Shown piece by piece: positions 1 to 9,265 of a DNA stretch of 64,000 nucleotides. The notes under the pieces were generated by a model that did no database searches, had not been told where the DNA came from, and saw only the letters and a program-made list of their open reading frames with translations. The stretch is from Hirsutella rhossiliensis (taxonomy: Eukaryota; Ascomycota; Sordariomycetes; Hypocreales; Ophiocordycipitaceae), in assembly GCF_020360975.1 (NCBI RefSeq), contig NW_025408670.1, positions 4,278,001 through 4,342,000 on the forward strand, read 5' to 3'. How positions within the stretch are numbered: position 1 is the stretch's first letter; each line of letters opens with the position of its first letter. A program made the translations under genes and the position numbers.

Positions 1-1000
1 GCCTCGGTGGCTCTTCCGATTCCTCGACGCTGATGGGATCGACGTGGTAACCATGCTCAGCGAAAAAGGGGCTGATCTTGGTCGCTGCGGATTCACGATT
101 GTTGAGTGCCAGCTGCGCGGCAGGGAGCAGTTCTCCCAGTCGTCCTGCACGTACGACACGTAGGCTCTCAGGTAGGCCTCGATCTCCTGGTTCATTCTCT
201 CTGGCCTCCGTCCGTCTGAGGATGATAGGCCGTGCTCAATTTCTGCGTGACACCTGCAAGACGGCAGAACCTCTTCCAGAACCTACTTAGCCAGTTGCTC
301 CCGCGGTCGCTGACGATGGACCGTGGCATTCCGTGAAATCGGTAATGACACTGGAGAAAACGGTTTGCACACGGCTCAGCTTCCATGTTGTCCATCACCT
401 CGAGGGTCACAGCCTTTGTCAGTCTGTCCACAATCACCCACAGGTACCTTGCCTTGCTCAGTCCAGTAGGCGGCAGATCTGTGATGAAGTCCATGGACAA
501 ATGGCTTCGGGGTCGATCTGGAATCGGCAGAGGCTTGAGAAATCCCCTTCGACTGGCGCCAGATGTGTGCTCTGCCGCAGGTGTCGCAATTGGCTACGTA
601 CCGGCGAACCAGCTGGGACTGCCCAGGCCAGTAGAATCGCCGAGCCACAATAGCCAGCGTACCTTCCCTGCCGGGATGACCGGTCGCAACAGAGTCATGC
701 GACTGCTGCACAATGCGGGTTCTCAACTGGTCTTTCTCAGCTTCCTCCTGGTTACCCTCCTCTCCGGATCCACCCGGCACCCAAATACGGTCTCTGAATG
801 TCAGCCTTTGCCTGCGTCGATCGCACATTCTGAAATCTGGATCTTCAGGCCCAGCGAGGGCGGGAAGGCACGCTCGCGATCGCGGACTGCCTTATAGGCT
901 GCCCGGAATATCGAGTCCTTCGCCACCGTTTCGTCCCAGAGTTGCTGCAGGTCCGCTACCTCGAAGACCTTCATCTTCGGCAGGGTGGATGCCTCTGAAC
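1..1000 (-). pseudogene. Integrase of Pol, C-terminus outside window
   Basis: The HHCC zinc-binding domain is visible at about 730-590 (H...H...CDTC). The DDE core follows: first Asp in IVDRLTK near 430, second Asp in VSDRGSNW near 330, then YHPQTDGG. The frame breaks just after this. The rest, including the Glu region (E-I-E-A-Y-L) and DDWEN, continues in another frame to the window edge. Integrase inserts the cDNA; an added chromodomain cannot be checked here. Confidence 0.88.
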
Positions 1001-1069
1001 AGTCAGAACTCATCGCGTTGATACATGCTCTTGTCGATGATGGAATGGCACTATCCGGTATCAACTGTA

Positions 1070-2497
1070 TCATTCTTCCTTGTTCCCGCTCGTCGTCAAT
1101 GCCCTGTGGCTTGTCTTGTTCACGGCGGGACAAAGCATCAGGCACGACAGCCCCCCTTCCCCGGCGATACTCGAGCTTGAAGTCGAACTGGGGCAAATTG
1201 GCTGCCCCACCGCTCTGCCGTTCCGTGAGCTTCTGGCGTGTCGCGAAATACCCAGGTTGCGGTGATCGGTAAGGATTGTAAATGGGCCGCAGCTCCTAAG
1301 TTCGGCGTTCCAGTTGTCGAGACATCTCATGATGGCAAGCATCTCCTTGTCGTGAATGGGATAGTTGTACTCCGCTGGCGAAAGTCGCTTCGAGAAGAAG
1401 GCGCATGCGTGTCGACGTCCATCTGGGCCTTCCTGCGACAGGACGCCTCCCAATGCGTAGCCTGAGCAATCCGTCTCCAAAAAGGTCGGGAGGCTCGGGT
1501 CCCACTGCTTGAGCACCGGTGACTCGCAAAATCGTCGCTTCAGCTCCTGAAACGCCTCGTTCTCCGCTCGTCCCCAATGAAAGGCAGTTCCTTTCTTAAG
1601 CAGGGCATCCAGAGACTGCGTGATCTTGGCATAGTCGGGGATGAAGATCCGGTAATAGTTGGCGAAGCCCAGAAAGCTTCTGACACCCTTCACCGTGGTC
1701 GGGGCCTCCCATTCGCGGATGGCGCGCTGCTTTTCGGGGTCGCAGGCGATTCCTTTCCTGCGTTGACGATGAACCCAAGGTATTTGACCTCTTGTACCGA
1801 AAACTCGCACTTCGCTGGGTCTAGGTGCAGCCCAGCGTCGGCGAGTGCTTGGAGAACTCGTCGCACCTTAGCCTCATGATCCGCCTTCGAACCGCTCGAG
1901 TAGATCAGTACATCATCCAGGTACGCTGTGACAAAGTCGTCCAGCCATTCGCGCAATACACTGTTCATGTATCGTTGGAATGATGCCGGGGCGCCGCTCA
2001 GGCCGAAAGGGCACACGAGCCACTCGTAGAGCCCAAACCTCGTGCGAAATGCAGTCTTTCCTCATGTCCCGGAGCCATGCGGATCTTATGGAAAGCGGCC
2101 ACCACGTCCAACTTGGTGAACCACTTAGCCTTGGCCAGATTCTGCAGGGTCTCCGCGATGAGGGCAGTGGGTATCGGTCGCGCTTGGTGATTGCATTCAG
2201 CGCTCGGTAGTCGCAACAAAATCGCAGCCCTCCATTCGGCTTCCGCACGAACAGCACCGGCGCGGCAGCCGCTGAGCTACTCGCTCGGATGAATCCTCTG
2301 TCCAGCAGGTCTTTCAGGGTCTTTCGCAAGACCAACAGCTCTTCTCGTGACATGTTGTAGAGTGGGCCCCACGGAAGGGGTGGCTCGTTGCCGTTCTTGT
2401 CAGGCTGCAGGTTGACTTCATGATCCACACCCGGTCGATGTGGCGGCAGCTTCATTGCCTCTTCTGGTGAGAATAGGTCGCGGAATTCTTTCAGCAC
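1070..2497 (-). pseudogene. Reverse transcriptase and RNase H of Pol (frameshifted)
   Basis: The RT fingers ([19 protein letters not shown], near 2250) are in one frame, [14 protein letters not shown] (near 2120) in a second, and the palm [15 protein letters not shown] with catalytic YLDDVLIYS (near 1925) in a third. The connection and RNase H domain (FLETDCSGYALGGVLSQEG, near 1460) is in a fourth frame and ends with the typical ALSRR tail near 1130. All catalytic motifs survive, but four frames would have to be joined, so the copy as assembled cannot make one polyprotein. Confidence 0.92.
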
Positions 2498-2499
2498 TT

Positions 2500-3220
2500 C
2501 TGCCGGGACCTTCTCGCTCGGATCGACTGGCGGCTTCGGCTGAAGCGCCCTCTATATCCGACAAACTGATTGCATGAATCGAGATCGCGTTGCACTTCTT
2601 GCGTCTCTTTGCGCGTCGACACTCCGCCGTGAATACGGCTGCCGACACGAGTCTTGCGCTTCGAATCGCGCGTATCTTGGCGGGCTCTTCCTGCCCAATG
2701 AGGCGTATCGTCACACCTGCCCTCCCATGGTACATTCGCTGCTTGGCAGCATCGTACACGACGTGATTTCTCTCCATCCAAGGCCGGCCGAGGAACATGT
2801 CCTGGCCCAGGCTTGGGATCACGTATGCAAAGACACGTTCGTCAAATCCAGCTGTCTCGACCACAACAGCCACGACCCTGGGGATATGACACTCTTCGCT
2901 GACTCTGAGAATCCCCAATTTCTCGTGGTTTCGAGTCGACGAAGGGTATCCGCAGCTTCCGAACAAGGGCTTCGTCGATCACGGCATAGCAGTCACATCC
3001 ACAGTCGACAAGGGCGCGTATTCGATAGCCTCGGTTTACCCGCGCGTTGACTAATACAGTCCGACTATTCATTCGTGGCTTGAACGCTTCCCAGTCCCGG
3101 ATGTCTGCCTTTGCAGGCCCCGGCGCCCGCTTTCGCCCCGGGGCTAGTCTTTTCCGCCGACTCGTCCTCACTGGATGCTGCGGTTGATTCCGAATCATCT
3201 GCGGCATCGGGCTTCTTCAT
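2500..3220 (-). pseudogene. Retropepsin region of Pol (frameshifted)
   Basis: A pol frame starts with ATG at 3220, overlapping the gag stop as ATGA. It then shifts into the frame holding the protease active site ALVDCGCDCYAVI near 3000, and again into the frame with the downstream protease motif VIPSLGQDMFLGRPW near 2810. Retropepsins normally have D-S/T-G; here it reads D-C-G, a variant seen in some fungal gypsy proteases. At least two frameshifts break the region. Confidence 0.78.
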
Positions 3221-4232
3221 GCGCGCAGCTTTAGGTCGCTGTTGCTTCCTTCGCCAGGAAAGACCACCTGGGCTGGGCAGTCCACGATAAGATGATCCGT
3301 CCGACCACAGCGATAGCAGCGGCGCTCATCCTTCGGCTTCTTATCGACATGTCGACGACCCTTCGACTCGTGGCCAATACGGTTGATGTCCGTCATCTTA
3401 ACATCTCCGTCGGGGTCCTCCGGTTCCTCCTTGGGTCGTTGCCTTGGTAGCTGTTGAGGCGTCCGCTCAGTCGACGTCGGCTGCCTACCGGGTTTCAGTC
3501 TCTCCAATCTGCCCGCAATTTCCTGAACTCTCGCAAGCCATCCCTGGTAGTCGTCGGGTAGGACGGCTGTGACCAAACTCTCTTGGAGGCGTGCATTTAT
3601 TGCGTTCTCTAGAAATACGATCTTTGCACTGTCCGGCCAGTCTGCTCCCCCGGCTTCAGCTAATGCCTGTTCGAATCGGGGAAGGAAGGACGCGAGAGGT
3701 TGGTCTTCGCGCTGCCGCATAGTTCTCAGCGTGGCAGCAGCGCAGGATTGGATGTTGCTGTCCTGGTAGGTTCGGTCGAGGTATCGCATGAACTCTTGGG
3801 GGTCGTAGCTACCCCCAGGGCCTCCCGCGGCGTAAAAGGTAGCGACCACTTGCTGTGGTCGCTCGTCCAAACATGAGTTGATGAGGTACCAAAGTTCGCG
3901 ATTTCCACTGTAGTAGTGTGCATCAAGGTCCAGCTTGTCTCGCATCTGCCTGGCCCAGGAGGAGTAGCTCTTCCGTGAGCCGTCATACTTGGGTGGGTTG
4001 GGCAACGGTTTCCGCATTCCAGTACCGCAGGTTTTGGGAGGGCGTGCCCAAGCCAGGCGTGCTCGCCCAATCCTCGTGCCACTGGCGGCGATTGCAAGTC
4101 GGCGCTCTGCGGCTGCGCTCGCCCGAGTTGCTCCATCAGCAAGGAAAGTTGGTCCTGTAGAGGGCTGAGAGTCGCATTGACCGCTTCTTGAATGCGTTGG
4201 TCAATCCATTGCTGCTGGAGACTTGGGCTCAC
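3217..4232 (-). pseudogene. Gag of the Ty3/gypsy element (one frameshift)
   Basis: The frame opens with MSPSLQQQWIDQRIQEAV at 4232, shortly after the primer-binding site. Near 4015 it shifts by one base into the frame carrying the rest of Gag, about 266 residues. That part has a retrotransposon Gag core (PKYDGSRKSYSSWARQMR onward, with RFEQALAEAG) and a C-terminal CCHC zinc knuckle CYRCGRTDHLIVDC (C-x2-C-x4-H-x4-C). Gag packages the element RNA in virus-like particles. The frame ends with LRA and TGA at 3217-3219; the ATG of a second frame overlaps that stop. Confidence 0.88.
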
Positions 4233-4282
4233 TCTGCTGGTCCATCCTGACGAGCAGTCTGCAGCTTGCGGTATTTAGAAGG

Positions 4283-4293
4283 AGCTCTAGATA
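4283..4293 (-). other. Self-priming primer-binding site
   Basis: TATCTAGAGCT follows the CA end of the LTR directly. It is the exact 11-nt reverse complement of AGCTCTAGATA inside the LTR at 4346-4356. In Tf1, sushi and Maggy-type elements the 5' end of the mRNA folds back onto such a site and is cleaved to prime reverse transcription in place of a tRNA. The complementarity is directly visible; the mechanism is inferred by analogy. Confidence 0.7.
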
Positions 4294-4528
4294 TGTGAAA
4301 GGCTGGCCCGGAGTTTATTCAACAAGCAGGTGCCTAGGTGTTGTCTATCTAGAGCTAAGGAGGAAAGAAGCTGAACTCGAGGCGTAGCCTCGAGTGCGAG
4401 CTTATATTGCCCTTCTCGGAATGTTCTCGCAGCTTCTGGGTCCGCGGAGCGGGGCCGGTGTTGCCACCGGAGCACGACCCACCGGACCCGGTACAACCGG
4501 GTCCACCAGCCGGGCACAGCCCGTGACA
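4294..4528 (-). repeat. 5' LTR of the Ty3/gypsy element (235 bp)
   Basis: In element orientation it starts TGTCACGGG at 4528 and ends CTTTCACA at 4294, the usual TG...CA termini. Inside are a TATA-like TATAAG, a 19-nt hairpin (CTCGAGGC, TAC, GCCTCGAG at 4376-4394), the predicted transcript start AGCTCTAGATA (4356-4346) and an AATAAA signal (4319-4314) 37 nt further on. The partner LTR is outside the window, so the boundaries are inferred from the termini and from the adjacent primer-binding site. Confidence 0.75.
4402..4408 (-). promoter_or_regulatory. LTR TATA box
   Basis: On the minus strand the sequence CAATATAAGC lies about 50 nt upstream of the AGCTCTAGATA that would form the 5' end of the retrotransposon RNA. 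Its place in the U3 part of the LTR, with a polyA signal downstream in R, fits the element's promoter. Confidence 0.5.
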
Positions 4529-4859
4529 TTTACATATAATAGGGCTAACTTGTAAAGACACATCGAGGCTGAAGAGGAAACATGTTTGATGGTATAGAGA
4601 GTAATAGCCGCAGGAAACCAGGATGGCCTGATTATTCATGATGGGGCAGGATTTGCCACGATGCTAGAGTTTCAACTGGCTAGTCATGCCAGATGAAAGG
4701 ATAACTATCTTAATAGCAATATCAATAAGGGTTAATACGATATTGTTCGACGATAAAATCGATATCGTTATCGACAACCACCCTATACGTAGCAACGATT
4801 CTCGTTAGAATTCATGGTATGTTATTGTTAAATGCGTCTTCAGGCCTAACGTCCGGCAA
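4529..4859. other. Spacer between LTR and hAT remnant
   Basis: About 330 bp of AT-rich sequence with no ORF. The first five bases outside the LTR (TTTAC) should be the target-site duplication; its partner is outside the window. Confidence 0.5.
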
Positions 4860-5250
4860 GTTGTTATTATATTTTGTGCGCAAGAGCCAGTTCTGCAAGA
4901 GGATGTCCTAACTCCCTCTGCCTGGGTAATCCTAGCTGAGACTTACAAATTTCTTAAGTTATTTCACGATGCCACAATGGCCAATAAAGGTATGCGAGAT
5001 ACTATCTCCGATGCTCTACCTACCATGAATTATCTCTTATATTATATCGAGGCCGCCAAGAAGATTACTACCGTCCCTAACTTGGCTACAATAATAGAGA
5101 CTGCCTTAGCCAAACTGGCCGACTACTATAAGTTGATAGAAGATACGCCGGCATATTTAGCTGCGATAGTATTAAACCTCTTTCTAAAGTAGGCATATAT
5201 AGAGAAGACTTAGGAGGATAATACTTAGAGAGAGCCAAGGATCGTATAGG
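4860..5250 (+). pseudogene. hAT-family transposase C-terminal remnant
   Basis: One frame is open from about 4860 to 5192. It carries a hAT-like stretch: SAWVILAETYKFLKLFHDAT, then a DALPTMNYLLYYIEAAKK segment, then KLADYYKLIEDTPAYLAAIV. The order W...L...F...T, then P...L, then YY...D.PAY.AA matches the region before the hAT dimerisation domain. After FLK come three TAG codons where family members have Trp (K-W-x-Y-x-E and a later W), as expected from RIP of TGG to TAG. There is no N-terminus, so this is a dead fragment. Confidence 0.65.
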
Positions 5251-8200
5251 GCAGCTATAGTAGAAGACGTATAAATTAACCACCTCTTGCCCTATTCTTT
5301 AATAAGGCTTTATATAAAAGGCAAATATAAGACGACCAAATACGTATAAAATATAATTAAAAGAGCGGCAATCACCTAGATGCGCACGGGAAAGATCGGG
5401 CTTAACGACTTCCTCTTCGACCGACGGGTCCCCGGCGTAGTTTCGCTAATATGCACCTACGGACAAAGACGGGACACCATCTACTATACGATGATCGACT
5501 ATCTACTAACGGTAGGGGCGAGGGAGTCCCTCCTAATACGGGCCCGGGACGTAGGTGACGTAAGAGCGGGCCTCTAAGGGAAAAGGACTGCGGCGCCGCT
5601 AGCGCAATAGTTCCTCCGCTTAGGCAGGCTCCGCCAGTTCGACCTAGCTCGGAGGCTACACGTAGATATGCCGGATAATAGAACCGGGGTCGCGCTAGGG
5701 ACGGAGCGGCCCCGACTAGGACCACCCTAGCTAACTACCTCCCCTACTAGGGCGACCTAGAAAGGGAGAGGACTTACGATTATAGGACTATAGCTTCGAC
5801 CGAACCGGACCTAGACTAGGCGTAAACCTCGCCGATTAAACTATAGACCGAATAGAACTAATATAACCTAACTAAACCGACCTTAATAGCTATAGAATAA
5901 GACCTATTACCGAAAGACCGCAACCGAATAAGACCCGACCTAGAACCGAACTAAGACGGAGCTAATAACTAGCCCCCCCTAAACTACGACCCTAGCCTAG
6001 CTCGTCGGCAGCAATATCCGCCTCGTTATCGCGGCGGGAACGACGAGACCCCCCTAGGGTGGCACGCGGAGCATAAGAGGGAGTGACCTAAGGCTTGCGA
6101 GGAGTACGGGGACCACCACCGCCACGAGAACCCTAACGACGACCGAACGGACCCGACCCCGAACCCGAACCGGAGCCAGCCTAGACGGCTAGCTTACGAG
6201 ATAGAGTAACGACCGGGGTCTCTACTAGGGTAGGACCTATACCGGCGGCGGCACGGAGGCGTTCGCCACGGCCTATACTATAACTATAGATCTAATCGAG
6301 GTTAAGACTAGTAATAATCTCGGCCGGGACCGAACCGCGACGGCTATAAAGACGCTACTAGACGAAGTCGGGAGCGTTAGCAGGATCGGTAGGCGACGTA
6401 AGACGGGGACGCTTTAGGGCGGGCTCGGCGCTAGGAGAACTACCGGGCTACGGCTCGGCGTCGGAGGGAGACGCGGTTAGCTCCTGAGCCGGCTCCGCGA
6501 CGGCCGCGGGCATAGATACCTTAGCCTTAGCCTTAGATAGGGCCTTAGACGCGGCTACCGCCTTGCCCTTGCCTTTGCCCTTCCCCTTATTAACGGGGAT
6601 TAAGGCCGGAACGGGCCTAGTAAGACTAGTAAGATTAAAGCCGCTATCCTCCGCGTCGGGGCTATCGCTAGTAATAGGATAGAAATAGTCGGCGAGATCG
6701 TTAACCGCTATAAGAGTCTTCTAGGCGACTAAGAGCGACTTAGGCCCGACCTAGGCTAAGGTCTTAATAGCGTCGCTAAACTTACCTAGGTACTTCTCTA
6801 GGGACTCGTATATATAGCGGGTATTATCTACGAAATAGGTAAAGGCCAACGCGAGCGTCTCTATATTCTTAGCGACCGTAGCTAGACCGGGGGCGGACTC
6901 GCCTAACGCGCCCTTACCCTTAGCGGCGGGGGCCTTCCGACTAGCGCGAATACGAGTTTCTAGAGTAGCACGATAAAGGCGCTCCTATACCGAACCCTTA
7001 ATAAGGGAAGGGCTATCGACCTCGGACTATACTTAGTAGAGGGCACTAGCGGCCTCCTCGCCTTCGGAGGTAATCTAGAACTTAGATTAGCACCGAACTC
7101 GGATAGCACTATAGCGGGAAGGGGTTACTTACTCGGTAATAAGACTAGTTAGAGTCGGCGTAAGTAATATACGCTTTAGCTTTTATGGCTATTAAAGTTA
7201 GTAAAAATACTAAAGGTAAGACCGACCTAAGATAAAGCTAGGATTAATACGTATAAGACTAGTTCTAATAGCCGGCGAAGGACTTATAGGTAAGCTTACT
7301 AGTAAGACGCCCGATATACGTAAAATATAGGATAGAGCGCTCCGATCCCGCTACTATAGCGACTTTCTTATAAGGAGGGGGTTTTAGAGGAGGCGAGCCG
7401 CTACTACCTAAGTCGGCTTCTTAGTTAGATATTACGACGCGACAACGAGCGAACTAGATACGGTATTAAAGAGACCTAGAGTTATAGAAACGAGGCGGGC
7501 GAGGTAGTAGTTAGGCCTACGAAAGAAATAGATAATAGAGGGATAGGAGGAGGCACGTACGGAACTAAGGGGGGAGGGCAGGTATATATAGGCGCGAGCT
7601 AGGCGCGCGTAATTAGTAACTACGAGATAGAGGGTAAATATAGGCCGCCGCGCCCCCGATTAGGAAGTCGCGTAGCTAGACGGGAACCGATTTACGATTA
7701 GCGGAGCCGGCCGACCGAATTTCGATTAGCCGGCCCTACCTAGGAGCGACCTATACTAGCGCCCGGCCCGGCAACCGGATATTACCTGCCCTACTAACTA
7801 ACGGACCGATAAGCCGACGCAACCGCGGCTACGCGGCTGCGACGCGGGAGCTAGGGTAAATAGAGGCGCCCGCGAGTCGGGCCCCCGGAGAGAGACTACT
7901 GCCCATAACCCTAGGCCCGGGCTAGCGAGCCCGGGCCGCGGCCGCTTAGGATAGTAGCGGCCACGGCCTAAGAGGGCCCGCGCCGAGACGCGATTTCGCG
8001 GGAGGAGCCCGCGGTAGCCGGCGCAAATTTCCTACGTACTGCTACCACGACCTCGTTCGAGGCGGACCCGCACTAAAAGAGGGGAGGGTTTTCCCCTAGG
8101 CACTCTAGTTTTTCCCTCCTATTTAATATTAAAGTTCTAGATACCTCTAGCTAGGTCCCTAGCGTAATCTTAATAATAATAATATAATTAAAAGAGTAAA

Positions 8201-8440
8201 AGGCTATGGTTTTTATTATAAATAATAATAAGTATAATATATATTGCCGGGAACCTATAATAATAATATTAAATCTATTAAAATAGTAGTTAGAGCGAGC
8301 GCAGTAAAGACGATTCCCTAACTTATCTTTAATAGCGATCGATAATCTATTAATTATACCTATGTCTACTAAGGCAGACCGACTCTTCGTGAAAGCTAAA
8401 CTTACGCTATCTTTTAGATAGTCTATAATCCTAGGACAAA
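5200..8440. repeat. Heavily RIP-mutated repeat block
   Basis: CpA and its complement TpG are nearly gone while TpA is greatly over-represented. By direct count, 5761-5880 and 6661-6780 each contain no CA and no TG, and the second holds about 17 TA. CpG remains abundant and much of the block is GC-rich, so this is not CpG decay. This is the mark of repeat-induced point mutation, which acts on duplicated DNA in ascomycetes. CTAG and TAG are very frequent. Local flanks (5200-5400, after 8440) and small islands (near 6100) are less affected. The block must once have been a repeated element. Confidence 0.85.
5990..7110 (-). pseudogene. Decayed coding frame inside the RIP block
   Basis: One minus-strand frame reads through about 370 codons interrupted only by TAG or TAA, the codons RIP makes from CAG/CAA (Gln) or TGG (Trp). 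Protein-like stretches include ERLYRATLETRIRASR (near 6970), TLALAFTYFVDNTRYIYESL (near 6840), LIAVNDLADYFYPITSDSP (near 6690), a Lys/Gly-rich KGKGKGKGKAVAASKALSK (near 6570) and a Gly/Ser/Arg-rich tail. The product may be a Gag-like or nucleic-acid-binding element protein, but no family is recognised. No gene is restored here. Confidence 0.55.
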
Positions 8441-8944
8441 AGCGCTTTGGTAGTCCCTTTAGAAGTGAGTTTGCTACTTCGCGCGGTGTACGGTTGTCTA
8501 ATTATAGATTTTAGTGTTGCCACGTCGGTCCGGCAGCCACGGGGACCATCGATGCTTATAATCTAGTAACGTGATAAGGAAGGCGGCGAGAGAGACAACT
8601 CGGCGATAGCATTAGGAAACTTAGAGGCAGTTCGAGGAAGGGCCAAAGTAGTCTTTTATATTTGGTCTACTAGCCTAGAGCGCAGTTTGCACTGTAGTCC
8701 AGCCTGAGGGTAACAGACGAACTAATATATTAGTCTGCCCATCTCAGGCAGAATGCTAGTTCAGCCTGGCCAAGCCAGACGGACTGCTGGTCTGGTCTGG
8801 CCGAGTCAGACTGACTAAATGGGCTGTCTCAGGCTTCTAGACTGACTGATTACACTTTTATGAGCACTATCGCCCTCCTCTTCGTCCGGACGTGTGTCCT
8901 GGGCCTTCTTGCAGCTCTGCCTCGTGCCGCTGCCCTTGTACTTC
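8441..8944. other. Spacer with short CAGxCTG/CAGGCTGA-type inverted motifs
   Basis: At 8700-8860 short motifs such as CAGCCTGAG, CTCAGGCAG, TCAGCCTGG, GTCAGACTGAC and CTCAGGC recur in both orientations. They could be the remains of terminal or subterminal repeats of a DNA transposon. No ORF is present. Confidence 0.3.
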
Positions 8945-9265
8945 TTAAGGCCAGCTACCTTCTAGGTACCAAAAATAGCAGTAGACCCGAGTGTTATAGT
9001 AGTTCTGGCGCAACTCGCACGTTATGTTAGCCTTGTGCGGCAGGTAATGCACCAGCGCGGCCATCATGCTCACAGGCCGCGGGCAGTATGGCAGCTTGCC
9101 CTCTTTAATTACGGGCTCGATGGGCGCTAGGAAAGGTATCGTAAGGGCACGGTGCAGTGCGCGGAACTCGTTACATAATAGCTGAACCATGCGGCGGCCC
9201 TGGCCCGGCGTGAACTCGGCCTTGCAGGAGCTACGGGAGAAGTATGGACCTCCTGAGATTGGCAA
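8945..9265 (-). CDS. Hypothetical protein fragment, 106 aa
   Basis: An open minus-strand frame without recognised domain, rich in aromatic and Cys residues near its end (ANITCELRQNYYNTRVYC, then YFWYLEGSWP). It lies just outside the RIP block among repeat debris and does not read like random sequence. It may be a fragment of a transposon or a captured gene. Codon use gives no strong support, and no start context or promoter stands out. Confidence 0.25.
   Translation of the reverse strand: MPISGGPYFSRSSCKAEFTPGQGRRMVQLLCNEFRALHRALTIPFLAPIEPVIKEGKLPYCPRPVSMMAALVHYLPHKANITCELRQNYYNTRVYCYFWYLEGSWP

Larger units (their letters stand above)
1..4528 (-). mobile_element. Ty3/gypsy LTR retrotransposon, partial (runs off window start)
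   Basis: Read on the minus strand, the order is LTR (4528-4294), primer-binding site, gag with zinc knuckle, retropepsin, reverse transcriptase with YLDD, RNase H, then integrase. This is the Ty3/gypsy order. The integrase C-terminus, any chromodomain and the 3' LTR lie left of the window. The reading frame changes about ten times, but the domains stay recognisable on both sides of each change. TAG/TAA nonsense and TpA enrichment typical of RIP are not evident, unlike the block just to the right. The self-primer suggests the Tf1/sushi/Maggy chromovirus group, which is an inference from family knowledge. Either this is a fairly young copy carrying indels, or the indels are assembly errors. Confidence 0.93.

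Noticed and set aside
5402..5725. 107-aa minus-strand ORF in the RIP block
   Set aside because: The surrounding composition is dominated by RIP, and this open stretch has no continuity with the longer decayed frame or any known family.
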